From assembly GCF_014385165.1 (NCBI RefSeq), contig NZ_JACRTF010000001.1:372001-436000 (forward strand): a stretch of DNA of 64,000 nt, written 5' to 3'. This document shows, piece by piece, positions 55,517 through 64,000 of the stretch (positions within the stretch are counted from its first letter, which is position 1; every line of letters starts with the position of its first letter). The translations under genes were made by a program, and so were the position numbers. The notes under the pieces are model-generated. The model did no database searches. It was not told the DNA's origin and worked only from the letters and a program-made list of their open reading frames with translations. Source of the DNA: Jilunia laotingensis (GTDB lineage Bacteria; Bacteroidota; Bacteroidia; Bacteroidales; Bacteroidaceae).

Positions 55517-57367
55517 ATGAACAAACAATTTATACTACTTCTCCTGTATCTTTTCTTTGGTTGCATGGTTCTTCCGGCAAAAGAAGTAAGAATCACTCTC
55601 AAAAATCCCGGTACACTAGCTGATTTCTTAAAAGATGAAAGTGACATCACTGAGCTAATTCTTTCCGGTGAGATGGATTCATCGGATTTTTACGCCATCA
55701 GTCAGAACGAGAACTTACTTCAAACCTTAACCAAAATAGATTTATATAATGTATCTGCAAGTATCATTCCCAAAGATGCATTTTATGCTTGTGACAAGCT
55801 GGTTGAAATAATACTTCCTCACGCTCTAACTGTTATTGAAAGCGATGCTTTCACCGATTGCACGCAACTAAAAAAAATCCAACTGCCATTATCAATCCGC
55901 CAATTGGGTGCTTATTGCTTCTCTAATTGCCAAAGTTTGGTGGAGATATCGATCCCAGAAGGAGTTGTACAAGTTCCCCGACGCGCTTTCGATTATTGCT
56001 GTTCTCTGAAAGAAATATCTTTGCCATCTACATTGAAAGCTATCAATAAGGGTGCATTCTACTTTACAGGATTATCTTCAATTGACCTCCCACAACGTTT
56101 GGAAATCATTGAAGAAGACGCCTTTTACGGTTCCAAATTGGAGAAAATCATGCTTCCCGCATCCCTTCGTGAAATAGGGATAAATGCATTCATCAACTGC
56201 CCCGAACTAGAATCTATCTCAGTCGCTGACAACAATACTCATTTCACAAGCCTTGACGGAGTTCTATTCAATGCAGACATTACTACTTTACTATGTTATC
56301 CAGCAGGAAAACAGGGGAAATTTTATGAAGTTCCTCCAACCACGACTTCACTCGGTGACTTTGCTTTTTCCGGAGCAATGGATAATAATAATTATCCCAT
56401 AAACTCCCATCTGACATCAATTAAACTTCCGGATGGCCTGAAGTCGATTGCACAAGGTGCATTCTCCGGTCGTATAGCACTCAAACAGTTGGATTTGCCG
56501 AATTCTATAAATGAAATCGGTAATACAGCCTTTTTCTCAACAGGATTAGAAAGAATAACAATCCCCGAACAAGTCAAAGTGTTAAGTGATCTCCTGTTTT
56601 ACAATTGCCTTTTTCTTAAAAAAGTAAATCTACCAGACAACCTTCAAACAATCGGGGAATATGCTTTTTATAAATGTCCCGAATTGGAATCTATTCAAAT
56701 ACCTTCCCATACAACAAAAATCGGGTACAATGCATTCAACGGTTGCTCAAAGCTAAAAGAAGTAGTGATCCCTGATCGTATTCATACTATTTATGGAGGC
56801 ACTTTCTACGATTGTACTTCACTGGTTCAAGTACATCTTCCAGTAACTTTACATACCTTAGAATCAGCATTCTCTAATTGCAGCAAGTTAAATACCATCA
56901 CTATACCTGCGTCTCTCAATTATTTTGATCTTTGGACATTTAACGAATGCGACAATCTACAAACGATTTACCTTTTGCCGGAAACACCTCCTGTCACAGA
57001 TGATTATGATCACATCGCATTGCCTGAGAATGTAGTAATCTATGTACCTGATGGTTCCGTAGATATTTACAAAAGTAATCCTCAATGGGGAATATTCGAT
57101 ATCCGTCCTCTTTCAACTTCAGGATTAAAAGAGATAGGATCGAACCTAGAAAATGATTTCAATATTCAAGTTAATTTGGAAGGAGAAATAACAATCCGGA
57201 CGTCACAAGAAGGAAGAATAGAAATCTATTCATTAAATGGTTTGCTACTTCATCTACAAAAAATAGATAGAGGAGAAAATCATCTACAAAAAACAGCAGA
57301 GGGAGTAAACCGGATACTTATTGTCTACACCTCTGCAAGCGGAAAAAGAAGTGTATATAAATTATAA
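55517..57367 (+). CDS. BspA-type leucine-rich-repeat surface protein
   Basis: 616 residues with a signal peptide (about 1-20, CMVLPAKE). From about residue 60 there are consecutive LRR_5 (BspA/TpLRR) units of the pattern LxxIxLPxxLxxIxxxAFxxCxxLxxI, for example KIQLPLSIRQLGAYCFSNC. The last 65 residues (QEGRIEIYSLNGLLLHLQKI then NRILIVYTSASGKRSVYKL) look like a secretion-system sorting domain. BspA-type proteins bind host matrix and complement in oral and gut Bacteroidetes. The stop overlaps the convergent PLP-enzyme gene's stop by a few bases. Confidence 0.85.
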   Translation: MNKQFILLLLYLFFGCMVLPAKEVRITLKNPGTLADFLKDESDITELILSGEMDSSDFYAISQNENLLQTLTKIDLYNVSASIIPKDAFYACDKLVEIILPHALTVIESDAFTDCTQLKKIQLPLSIRQLGAYCFSNCQSLVEISIPEGVVQVPRRAFDYCCSLKEISLPSTLKAINKGAFYFTGLSSIDLPQRLEIIEEDAFYGSKLEKIMLPASLREIGINAFINCPELESISVADNNTHFTSLDGVLFNADITTLLCYPAGKQGKFYEVPPTTTSLGDFAFSGAMDNNNYPINSHLTSIKLPDGLKSIAQGAFSGRIALKQLDLPNSINEIGNTAFFSTGLERITIPEQVKVLSDLLFYNCLFLKKVNLPDNLQTIGEYAFYKCPELESIQIPSHTTKIGYNAFNGCSKLKEVVIPDRIHTIYGGTFYDCTSLVQVHLPVTLHTLESAFSNCSKLNTITIPASLNYFDLWTFNECDNLQTIYLLPETPPVTDDYDHIALPENVVIYVPDGSVDIYKSNPQWGIFDIRPLSTSGLKEIGSNLENDFNIQVNLEGEITIRTSQEGRIEIYSLNGLLLHLQKIDRGENHLQKTAEGVNRILIVYTSASGKRSVYKL

Positions 57368-58609
57368 TGGAGCGATGCTCTTTAATGACTCACATATATC
57401 TTCCAATAAATCATTTACATCTTCAAGCCCAACAGAAAGCCGGATCGTCTTCTGACTAATATCCATACGCTGCCGTTGCTCCTCCGTAAATGTACCATAG
57501 ATCGTACTGGCAGGATGAATAGCCAATGTTTTATTATCAAACAGATTCGTTGCACGACGAACCAGCTTGAGCTGATTCATGAAACGGAAACAAACCTCCC
57601 GGGACGGTAAATCAAATGTAAGCATGGCCCCGGGATAAGAGCCAAACTGAGAAGTACTGATCTGATAAAAAGGATTGGTTTCCAAAGCTGTGTAGTTAAC
57701 TGATTCCACCTGAGGCAATAATTGCAACTCTTGGGCCAAACGATTACAACTAACCGCCTGCCGCGAATAGCGTATCTCCATTGTTTCCAATCCGAGTGTC
57801 TGCATATAAGCCACCTGCGGAGTCATATAAGCACCCAGATTCCGGTGTATCTCTTTCCTCAATTTAGCTGTGAAAGCCGACATTCCGACTTGTTCTGCCA
57901 ATTGATGTAATTTCTTAGAGTGAGTCCAATCGAATTTTCCATAATCCAAAATGACTCCTCCCAAACTTGTAGCTCCACCGGAAATATATTTTGTACTAGA
58001 GATCACTTCAATGTCCACTCCAAATTCAGAAGCATGAAAAACATGAAAAGGCACGACAGTAGTGTCCGCAATCAAAGGGACACCATGTCTATGAGCTATG
58101 TCGGAAAGAGTCTTTAAATCGGCTACTTCGAGTTGTGGATTGGTGATTATTTCAAGAAAAACAGCACAGGTATTTTCATCTATCTGCTCACGGACAGCTG
58201 CCGGTTTCGTTAAATCACAGAAACGTACCTCTACTCCAAAAGCTCCCAATGTGCTTTTGAGAAATGAATATGTATTGCCGAAGAGATGCGCTGAAGTAAC
58301 AATATTGGTACCTGCTTTTGCCAAAGCAAAGAAAACATTGCTAATCGCTGCCATACCTGAATTTAAAGCTGTGACACTCAAGGCACCTGTAACTGCCTGA
58401 ATACGTTTTTCGAAATACTGAACCGTAGGATTAGTAATTCGAGAATAAGCATGACCGGTAGTCCGACCACAGAAAGCTTCTTCCATAGCTTCCGCTGTAT
58501 CAAACTCATACGCTGCCGTATTATACACAGGCATAGAGAGTGAATGATAAGCATCCTCTTTCTCAAACGGAGTATGAAGAAGCTGAGTTTCAAAACCGGT
58601 TTTATCCAT
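57362..58609 (-). CDS. PLP-dependent Cys/Met metabolism enzyme (MetB/MetY/MegL family)
   Basis: 415 residues from the ATG at 58609 (MDKTGFETQLLHTPFEKEDA). The PLP-lysine motif is STKYISGG, K207 from this start. RITNPTVQYFEKR and NSGMAAISNVFFA are family hallmarks of cystathionine gamma-lyase, O-acetylhomoserine sulfhydrylase and methionine gamma-lyase, which cannot be separated by eye. It is downstream of the MalY/PatB-type gene, whose stop lies about 40 bases away; a longer TTG start would overlap that gene by 4 bases. Together they suggest sulfur amino-acid turnover. Confidence 0.88.
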   Translation of the reverse strand: MDKTGFETQLLHTPFEKEDAYHSLSMPVYNTAAYEFDTAEAMEEAFCGRTTGHAYSRITNPTVQYFEKRIQAVTGALSVTALNSGMAAISNVFFALAKAGTNIVTSAHLFGNTYSFLKSTLGAFGVEVRFCDLTKPAAVREQIDENTCAVFLEIITNPQLEVADLKTLSDIAHRHGVPLIADTTVVPFHVFHASEFGVDIEVISSTKYISGGATSLGGVILDYGKFDWTHSKKLHQLAEQVGMSAFTAKLRKEIHRNLGAYMTPQVAYMQTLGLETMEIRYSRQAVSCNRLAQELQLLPQVESVNYTALETNPFYQISTSQFGSYPGAMLTFDLPSREVCFRFMNQLKLVRRATNLFDNKTLAIHPASTIYGTFTEEQRQRMDISQKTIRLSVGLEDVNDLLEDICESLKSIAPL

Positions 58610-58647
58610 CTTCGAGTCGTTATTTAGTTGTATTTGTTTTCGTCGTT

Positions 58648-59808
58648 TCAAAGTGCTTGTTCCAACTGTTTCAATGCCTTTTCAAGTACACTTCGCGGAC
58701 AAGCTACATTGAGGCGCATAAAACCCTCCCCTTCTTTTCCAAAAATAGTTCCGTCATTTAATGCCAGATGGGCACCTTCAACGAAGAGAGACACCAATTC
58801 TTCCTGATTCAATCCGAGCTTTCTGCAATCAAGGAAAATCAAATAAGAAGCTTGAGGACGGATCATGGAAATGGCAGGCATATGCTCACGAAGATATCGA
58901 TCCGTGAAATCAATATTATCCTGAATGTACGAAAGCGCCTGATCAAGCCATTCGGTACCATTACTATAAGCGGCCGCGACACTGAGATAAGCGAACAAAT
59001 GACCTTCGTTGAATTCGCTTGCCTCCATATACTCTTGAAACTGACAGCGAATTTCGGGGTTTTCAACAATACAGTAGGAGCTTGCCAATCCCGGCATATT
59101 GAATGCCTTACTGGGAGACATAAACACAAGTGAATTCATTCGGGCGGTTTCAGAAACACAGGCAAAAGTATTGTGTCGATGTGAAGGTAAAGTCAAATCA
59201 GCATGAATTTCATCCGAGATAACCAAAGTCCCGTTTTCCTTGCAAATTTCTGCTATCTGCTTTAGTTCTTCCGATGTCCAGACACGGCCACCGGGATTAT
59301 GGGGGTTACTCAAAATAAGAAGTTTACACCCCTGCACATCCCTACGAAAACGTTCAAAATCAATATAAAACTGACTGTCACGAAGCATAAGCGGGCTATA
59401 TACCACTTTTCTCTTGTTTTTCTCCGTTACCAGAAAGAAAGGATGATAAACCGGTGGCATCACCATCACCTTATCACCTTTTTCCGTGAAACATTGTATG
59501 GCAAAAGCCAAACCTCGTACAATGCCCGGCATGAAAGTTAACATCTCACGAGAAACATTCCAGTCGTGACGCTGTTTCAACCACTCGATAATCGATGTAT
59601 ACCATGCATCGCAAGCAAAAGTATATCCTAAGACTTCATGTTCCAATCGCTTCTTTAAAGCATTTAAAACAAACGGTGGAGTACGGAAATCCATATCAGC
59701 TACCCACATTGGCAGTAAATCACTCCGTCCCCAACGTTCATTGACTGCATCCCATTTCACGGATTCGGTACCGCGACGATCTATTATTTCATCAAAATTA
59801 TACTTCAT
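58648..59808 (-). CDS. MalY/PatB-type aminotransferase / cystathionine beta-lyase
   Basis: 386 residues of class-I/II aminotransferase fold. The PLP lysine is K234 in SPSKAFNMPG, with SNPHNPGGRVW and ISDEIHADL as expected. The N-terminal DFDEIIDRRGTESVKWD-type segment and YTFACDAWYTSIIEWLKQRH place it in the MalY/PatB group of C-S lyases. It should split cystathionine or cysteine conjugates. The two-gene unit is preceded by a -7 box at 59847-59840. Confidence 0.9.
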   Translation of the reverse strand: MKYNFDEIIDRRGTESVKWDAVNERWGRSDLLPMWVADMDFRTPPFVLNALKKRLEHEVLGYTFACDAWYTSIIEWLKQRHDWNVSREMLTFMPGIVRGLAFAIQCFTEKGDKVMVMPPVYHPFFLVTEKNKRKVVYSPLMLRDSQFYIDFERFRRDVQGCKLLILSNPHNPGGRVWTSEELKQIAEICKENGTLVISDEIHADLTLPSHRHNTFACVSETARMNSLVFMSPSKAFNMPGLASSYCIVENPEIRCQFQEYMEASEFNEGHLFAYLSVAAAYSNGTEWLDQALSYIQDNIDFTDRYLREHMPAISMIRPQASYLIFLDCRKLGLNQEELVSLFVEGAHLALNDGTIFGKEGEGFMRLNVACPRSVLEKALKQLEQAL

Positions 59809-59839
59809 ACTTTAATCTGGTTTTACGGTTATCTAATTG

Positions 59840-59847
59840 CAAATGTA
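59840..59847 (-). promoter_or_regulatory. -7 promoter box (TACATTTG) for the C-S lyase operon
   Basis: Minus-strand TAnnTTTG match 32 bases before the ATG at 59808. Confidence 0.5.
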
Positions 59848-59944
59848 CAATTCATACTCCGTAAAACGAGAATAATGAAGCATAAAATCGCATGGGCATC
59901 ACAAAAATACCACAAAGATGGTAGGCTACACCCTACTTCTTCTA

Positions 59945-61099
59945 CTAAAAGTTGGCAGATACGACTAAAGAATACGTTAACAATTGTTCTTTCCTGACCG
60001 TTTTAACACCTGCCGCAAAACTACAACGGGCTCCTATGGTCAAAGAGTGCGAACCATTTAACCTACATTCCGCACCGGCTCCTATAGCTGCTCCATATAG
60101 AAATCGATTTCGTCTGGAACGATTCTTATCAACTGTCGAACCGGAATTATCTTTACTTCCATTATTAAAACTCAACATACACGAAGGCCCAAGTTCTCCA
60201 TAGGGTATCCATTTTTTTACTGATTTATAATTCGTATAACGGAATAAGAGTGGAACTTCCAAAGCGAACTGAGTATAATCGGAAGATTCATATTTCATTT
60301 TATCGTATAGCTCGTGTCCTTCATTAAAAGCATAAAGAAAATTCAATTCCGGGCAAAAACTAAAGCATCCATCCAGGTTAATTTGTGCAAACATTCCTAC
60401 TGCACAACTTATGCCTGAATTAAATGATCTGTCAAGCCCTTCGTTCAAATGAGACAGCCCCACTCTTCCATGCACTCCCCACCGAGTTCTTTGATAGAGA
60501 CTTACATTGCATTCAGTATAAGCCCGATAAATACGGACAATCTCATATCGACTTAATTTCATGGGATTATTATCCAAATAGCTCAATGCAGGACAATCGG
60601 CAGCTTTCGAACGTAAATAGTTTCTATACTCTTTTCCTCCATCCTTCATAGGAAGAATAGCTCCATGCCCTTTTTGCATGAAGTAATATTCGTGTTTTCT
60701 AATCCCTCCGTACAGATAAATACTAATACTGTCATCCTCTAATATTTGCTCGAGAAACACACTGCGAGGAGATTGGTTCATCTCCAGATTTGCACTGATA
60801 TAACGTTCCCCGTTGACAAAACCATATTCTATAATATCACCCGGATGAAATGTCTTAGCCTCATGGTTCGGTTGTTCAGGAATAATAACAATTCCGGCCT
60901 TTTCTCCTTCGCTCAAATCCAATATCCAAATGCCCCTTACAATTTTATGGTCATTCGTCACATAGTATCCTTCCTGACTTCCAGGAACATTGATCATCTG
61001 ATTGTGATTTAGCACAGTTACCTGTTTCTGTACTCCATTTTGAGCCTTTATGCCAAACATAAAACTCAACATGATTGAGAATAGTAGTAGCTTTTTCAT
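59945..61099 (-). CDS. Outer-membrane beta-barrel protein
   Basis: 384 residues. Signal peptide (about 1-19, FGIKAQN), an N-terminal globular part (about 20-205), then a barrel-like C-terminal half with alternating strands (TRWGVHGRVGLSHLN, GISCAVGMFAQINL, FCPELNFLYAF, FALEVPLLFRYTN, HSLTIGARCSFAAG) ending LTYSLVVSANF with the terminal Phe of outer-membrane proteins. Similar to the porin-like PF13568 barrels of Bacteroidetes. Ligand unknown. Confidence 0.8.
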   Translation of the reverse strand: MKKLLLFSIMLSFMFGIKAQNGVQKQVTVLNHNQMINVPGSQEGYYVTNDHKIVRGIWILDLSEGEKAGIVIIPEQPNHEAKTFHPGDIIEYGFVNGERYISANLEMNQSPRSVFLEQILEDDSISIYLYGGIRKHEYYFMQKGHGAILPMKDGGKEYRNYLRSKAADCPALSYLDNNPMKLSRYEIVRIYRAYTECNVSLYQRTRWGVHGRVGLSHLNEGLDRSFNSGISCAVGMFAQINLDGCFSFCPELNFLYAFNEGHELYDKMKYESSDYTQFALEVPLLFRYTNYKSVKKWIPYGELGPSCMLSFNNGSKDNSGSTVDKNRSRRNRFLYGAAIGAGAECRLNGSHSLTIGARCSFAAGVKTVRKEQLLTYSLVVSANF

Positions 61100-61121
61100 A
61101 TTTGAATATATTAATATATGA

Positions 61122-61129
61122 CAAATATA
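61122..61129 (-). promoter_or_regulatory. -7 promoter box (TATATTTG) for the barrel protein gene
   Basis: Minus-strand TAnnTTTG match 23 bases before the ATG at 61099. Confidence 0.5.
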
Positions 61130-61163
61130 AGAAAATACTTATATAATCTTGCATACATTTATC

Positions 61164-61171
61164 TAAATTTG
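61164..61171 (+). promoter_or_regulatory. -7 promoter box (TAAATTTG) for the HAD gene
   Basis: TAnnTTTG match 21 bases before the ATG at 61192, back to back with the minus-strand box. Confidence 0.5.
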
Positions 61172-61191
61172 TAGCAATATATAAAACGATC

Positions 61192-61980
61192 ATGATAAAA
61201 GCTCTTTTTTTCGATATCGATGGCACCTTGGTCAGCTTTGAGACACATGCCATCCCGGCATCAACCATTGAAGCTTTAGAGGATGTACACAAAAAGGGAA
61301 TAAAAATATTTATTGCGACCGGACGTCCTAAAGCAATTATCAACAACCTATCTGTTCTTCAGACTCGCGGATTGATTGATGGATATATCACCATGAACGG
61401 TGCATACTGCTTTGTAGGCAATAACGTCATTTACAAAAGTGCCATCCCCAAAGAAGAAGTACAAGCATTGGCAGAGATATGCCAACAAAACGATTATCCC
61501 TGCATTTTTGTAGGAGAACATACGATATCAGTTTGTCAACCTAACCAACTGGTACGGGAGATATTTTATGATTTCCTACATGTTAATGAGATTCCGGTAA
61601 AGAGTTTTGAGGAGGCAACTCAAGGAGAAATCTTTCAGATCACTCCTTTCTTCACTACCGAAGAAGAAAAGAAGATTCTGCCACATATCCCCAATTGTGA
61701 ATTGGGACGTTGGTATCCGGCATTTACAGACATTACGGCCAAAGGAAACACGAAACAAAAAGGTATCGATGAAATGATCGAACCTTTTGGCTTCCAACTG
61801 AGCGAAACAATGGCTTTCGGTGACGGAGGAAATGACATCAGTATGCTCCGACATGCAGCCATCGGTGTAGCCATGGGAAATGCAAAAGAGGATGTAAAAG
61901 AAGCTGCCGATTATGTGACGACCTCGGTAGATGAAGATGGTATAAAAAAGGCTTTGCAACATTTCGGAGTAATTGATTAA
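61192..61980 (+). CDS. Cof-type HAD-IIB phosphatase
   Basis: 262 residues. Catalytic Asp pair D8 and D10 in FFDIDGTL, the T/S motif in IFIATGRPK, and the late GDGGNDISMLRHAAIGVAMGNA with the metal Asp residues. The cap is the IIB (Cof) type. It likely dephosphorylates a small sugar or cofactor phosphate; the substrate is not evident. Its stop shares one base with the next ATG (TAATGG). Confidence 0.92.
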   Translation: MIKALFFDIDGTLVSFETHAIPASTIEALEDVHKKGIKIFIATGRPKAIINNLSVLQTRGLIDGYITMNGAYCFVGNNVIYKSAIPKEEVQALAEICQQNDYPCIFVGEHTISVCQPNQLVREIFYDFLHVNEIPVKSFEEATQGEIFQITPFFTTEEEKKILPHIPNCELGRWYPAFTDITAKGNTKQKGIDEMIEPFGFQLSETMAFGDGGNDISMLRHAAIGVAMGNAKEDVKEAADYVTTSVDEDGIKKALQHFGVID

Positions 61981-63989
61981 TGGCAAGTGACAAAATGGTT
62001 GTAGACACCGATAATAAAGAATTTCAGGATGCGTTAAACCTCATCCAATACACTCGCCAATCCGTCTTCCTGACCGGTAAGGCCGGAACGGGAAAATCCA
62101 CATTTCTGCGTTATATTTGCTCGAATATCAAAAAGAAGCATGTCGTACTGGCTCCAACGGGTATCGCTGCTATCAATGCGGGAGGCAGTACAATGCACAG
62201 CTTCTTCAAACTTCCATTTTATCCCATCTTACCGGACGATCCCAATCTAAGCCTACAACGTGGACGAATCCATGAATTCTTTAAATACACAAAACCGCAC
62301 CGGAAATTACTGGAACAAATTGAATTGGTCATAATCGACGAGATCTCGATGGTACGCGCAGACATTATCGATGCGGTAGACCGCATACTTCGCGTCTATT
62401 CACGCAACCTCCGCGAACCCTTTGGCGGAAAGCAGATTTTGTTGGTAGGAGACGTATTCCAGTTAGAGCCTGTGGTCAAAGGTGACGAACGTGATATTTT
62501 AAACCGTTTCTACCCCACTCCTTATTTCTTCTCAGCCCGGGTATTCAATGAGATCGATTTGGTCTCTATCGAACTACAAAAAGTGTACCGTCAGAAAGAT
62601 CCTGTTTTTGTCAGCGTACTCGACCATATCCGCAACAATACAGCAGGAGCAGCAGACTTACAACTTTTAAATACCCGTTACGGCACAGAAATCGAACAGA
62701 ATGAGCAAGACATGTATATCACATTGGCTACCCGGAGGGACAATGTTGATTACATCAATGATAAGAAATTAGCCGAATTGCCAGGTGATCCGGTCACTTT
62801 CGAAGGAGAAATCGAGGGAGATTTTCCGGAAAGCAGTCTTCCCACCTCCAAAATACTGGTCTTAAAACCCGGTGCGCAAATCATTTTTATCAAAAATGAT
62901 TATGACCGCCGATGGGTCAACGGAACCATTGGGACAGTCGCAGGTATCGATGAGGAAGACGGCACTATTTATATCCTGACAGACGATGGAAGAGAATGCG
63001 ATGTGAAGCCGGATTCCTGGCGCAACATACGCTACCGCTATAATGAAGAGAAGAAAGAAATCGAAGAGGAAGTTCTCGGAACCTTCACCCAATACCCTAT
63101 ACGGCTGGCATGGGCGATTACCGTCCATAAAAGCCAGGGCCTTACTTTCAGCCGTGTAGTTATCGACTTTACCGGAGGCGTATTCGCCGGTGGACAAGCT
63201 TATGTCGCATTAAGCAGGTGTACATCCCTGGGTGGAATTCAATTGAAGAAACCCATCAACAGGGCTGACATATTTGTACGTCAGGAAATTGTAAACTTTG
63301 CCCAGCGTTTCAACAACCGGTCGGCAATAGACCGGGCATTAAAGCAGGCACAAGCGGATGTACAATATGTTGCCGCTTGCCGTGCCTTTGACCGGGGGGA
63401 CATGGAAGAGTGTCTGGAACAATTTTACCGTGCCATCCATTCCCGTTATGACATTGAAAAGCCAATCCCCAGAAGGTTGATACGAAGAAAATTGGGAATT
63501 ATCAACACCTTGCGTGAGCAAAACAAACTGTTGAAAGAACAAATGAAAGCCCAACAAGAGTATCTGAGAAAATATGCCAAAGAATACTTATTGATGGGTA
63601 ACGAATGTATCACGCAAGCTCACGACATCCGTGCCGCCCTCGCCAATTACGACAAAGCACTGGAGCTTTATCCCGATTACACCGATGCCTGGATTCGTAA
63701 AGGCATCACATTACTTAATGACAAAAAATGGTTTGATGCAGAGAACTGCTTTAATACAGCCGTCCGAATCAGTCCAGCGGACTTCAAAGCCGTGTACAAT
63801 CGTGGTAAGCTTCGTCTCAAAACCAATAATATAGAAGGAGCCATAGCCGATCTCGACAAAGCCACCTCTCTGAAACCGGATCATCCTGCTGCACATGAAC
63901 TCTTTGGTGATGCATTGATGAAAACAGGAAAAGAAGCGGAAGCTGCCATCCAATGGAAAATTGCAGAAGAATTAAGAAAAAAGCGTTGA
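61980..63989 (+). CDS. Pif1-like DNA helicase with C-terminal TPRs
   Basis: 669 residues. Walker A GKAGTGKST at 33-41, Walker B VIIDEISMVRADIID, and the later motifs VGDVFQLEPV and VHKSQGLTFSR with AYVALSRCTSLGGI place it in the SF1B Pif1/RecD2 group. After about residue 480 the protein turns helical, with a coiled stretch then three or so TPRs (ANYDKALELYPDYTDAWIRK, FKAVYNRGKLRLKTNNIEGA). Such fusion of a Pif1 helicase to TPRs is typical of Bacteroidetes; the TPRs probably bind a partner. Start immediately overlaps the HAD gene. Eleven bases of the window remain after its stop. Confidence 0.93.
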   Translation: MASDKMVVDTDNKEFQDALNLIQYTRQSVFLTGKAGTGKSTFLRYICSNIKKKHVVLAPTGIAAINAGGSTMHSFFKLPFYPILPDDPNLSLQRGRIHEFFKYTKPHRKLLEQIELVIIDEISMVRADIIDAVDRILRVYSRNLREPFGGKQILLVGDVFQLEPVVKGDERDILNRFYPTPYFFSARVFNEIDLVSIELQKVYRQKDPVFVSVLDHIRNNTAGAADLQLLNTRYGTEIEQNEQDMYITLATRRDNVDYINDKKLAELPGDPVTFEGEIEGDFPESSLPTSKILVLKPGAQIIFIKNDYDRRWVNGTIGTVAGIDEEDGTIYILTDDGRECDVKPDSWRNIRYRYNEEKKEIEEEVLGTFTQYPIRLAWAITVHKSQGLTFSRVVIDFTGGVFAGGQAYVALSRCTSLGGIQLKKPINRADIFVRQEIVNFAQRFNNRSAIDRALKQAQADVQYVAACRAFDRGDMEECLEQFYRAIHSRYDIEKPIPRRLIRRKLGIINTLREQNKLLKEQMKAQQEYLRKYAKEYLLMGNECITQAHDIRAALANYDKALELYPDYTDAWIRKGITLLNDKKWFDAENCFNTAVRISPADFKAVYNRGKLRLKTNNIEGAIADLDKATSLKPDHPAAHELFGDALMKTGKEAEAAIQWKIAEELRKKR

Positions 63990-64000
63990 ATATTCACGGG

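Overview
The window looks like chromosomal DNA of a gut Bacteroides species. Lineage marks include: repeated TAnnTTTG promoter -7 boxes typical of Bacteroidota; a one-piece hybrid two-component regulator; Mfa/FimA-type lipoprotein fimbriae; a fused LpxC-FabZ enzyme in the lipid A operon; host-glycan hydrolases; and a menaquinone methyltransferase. No rRNA, tRNA, CRISPR array or intact insertion sequence was seen. This is a reading by eye without similarity searches.

Layout. 1-7061: a partial TPR lipoprotein gene (minus), then a glycan cassette (plus) of a GH109-type glycosidase, a GH2 beta-galactosidase and a sugar kinase resembling N-acetylhexosamine 1-kinase. 7085-14613 (minus): DUF3256 protein, EamA-type transporter, truA, a 1392-residue hybrid two-component regulator whose kinase half appears degenerate, and a small unknown lipoprotein. 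15072-25265 (plus): a fimbrial locus of DUF3575 and DUF3868 proteins, a 1.46-kb non-coding stretch with 22-bp tandem repeats and promoters, then a major fimbrillin, an Mfa2/FimB-like subunit, a further subunit, a large candidate tip protein and a small cytoplasmic protein. The AT-rich fimbrial genes contrast with their surroundings.

25500-48358, mostly plus: an NfeD-like/flotillin pair, an M15-peptidase-like lipoprotein, a DUF4143 ATPase (minus), then housekeeping genes: phoH, purC, menaquinone methyltransferase, aroE, alpha/beta hydrolase, a TPM-domain/LemA pair, a PurM-like protein, prfA, pyrF, an HD phosphohydrolase, lpxD, lpxC-fabZ, lpxA, a pRiA4b ORF-3-like protein, miaA and a TPR histidine kinase.

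48400-64000: an SPFH protein with a ribbon-helix-helix protein (minus); a secreted propeller-like protein with a T9SS type A-like tail; a TPR-membrane-AraC regulator; a BspA-type leucine-rich-repeat protein with a similar tail; two PLP sulfur-amino-acid enzymes (minus); an outer-membrane barrel protein; a HAD phosphatase; and a Pif1-like helicase with TPRs.

The items most worth a second look are the pseudo-kinase hybrid regulator, the non-coding region in front of the fimbrillin gene (22-bp repeats, dyad, short ORF), the terminator behind the fimbrillin gene, a dispersed TGAGGAATGC-type motif, the EF-hand loop in the candidate fimbrial tip, and the sorting-domain-like tails flanking the AraC regulator.
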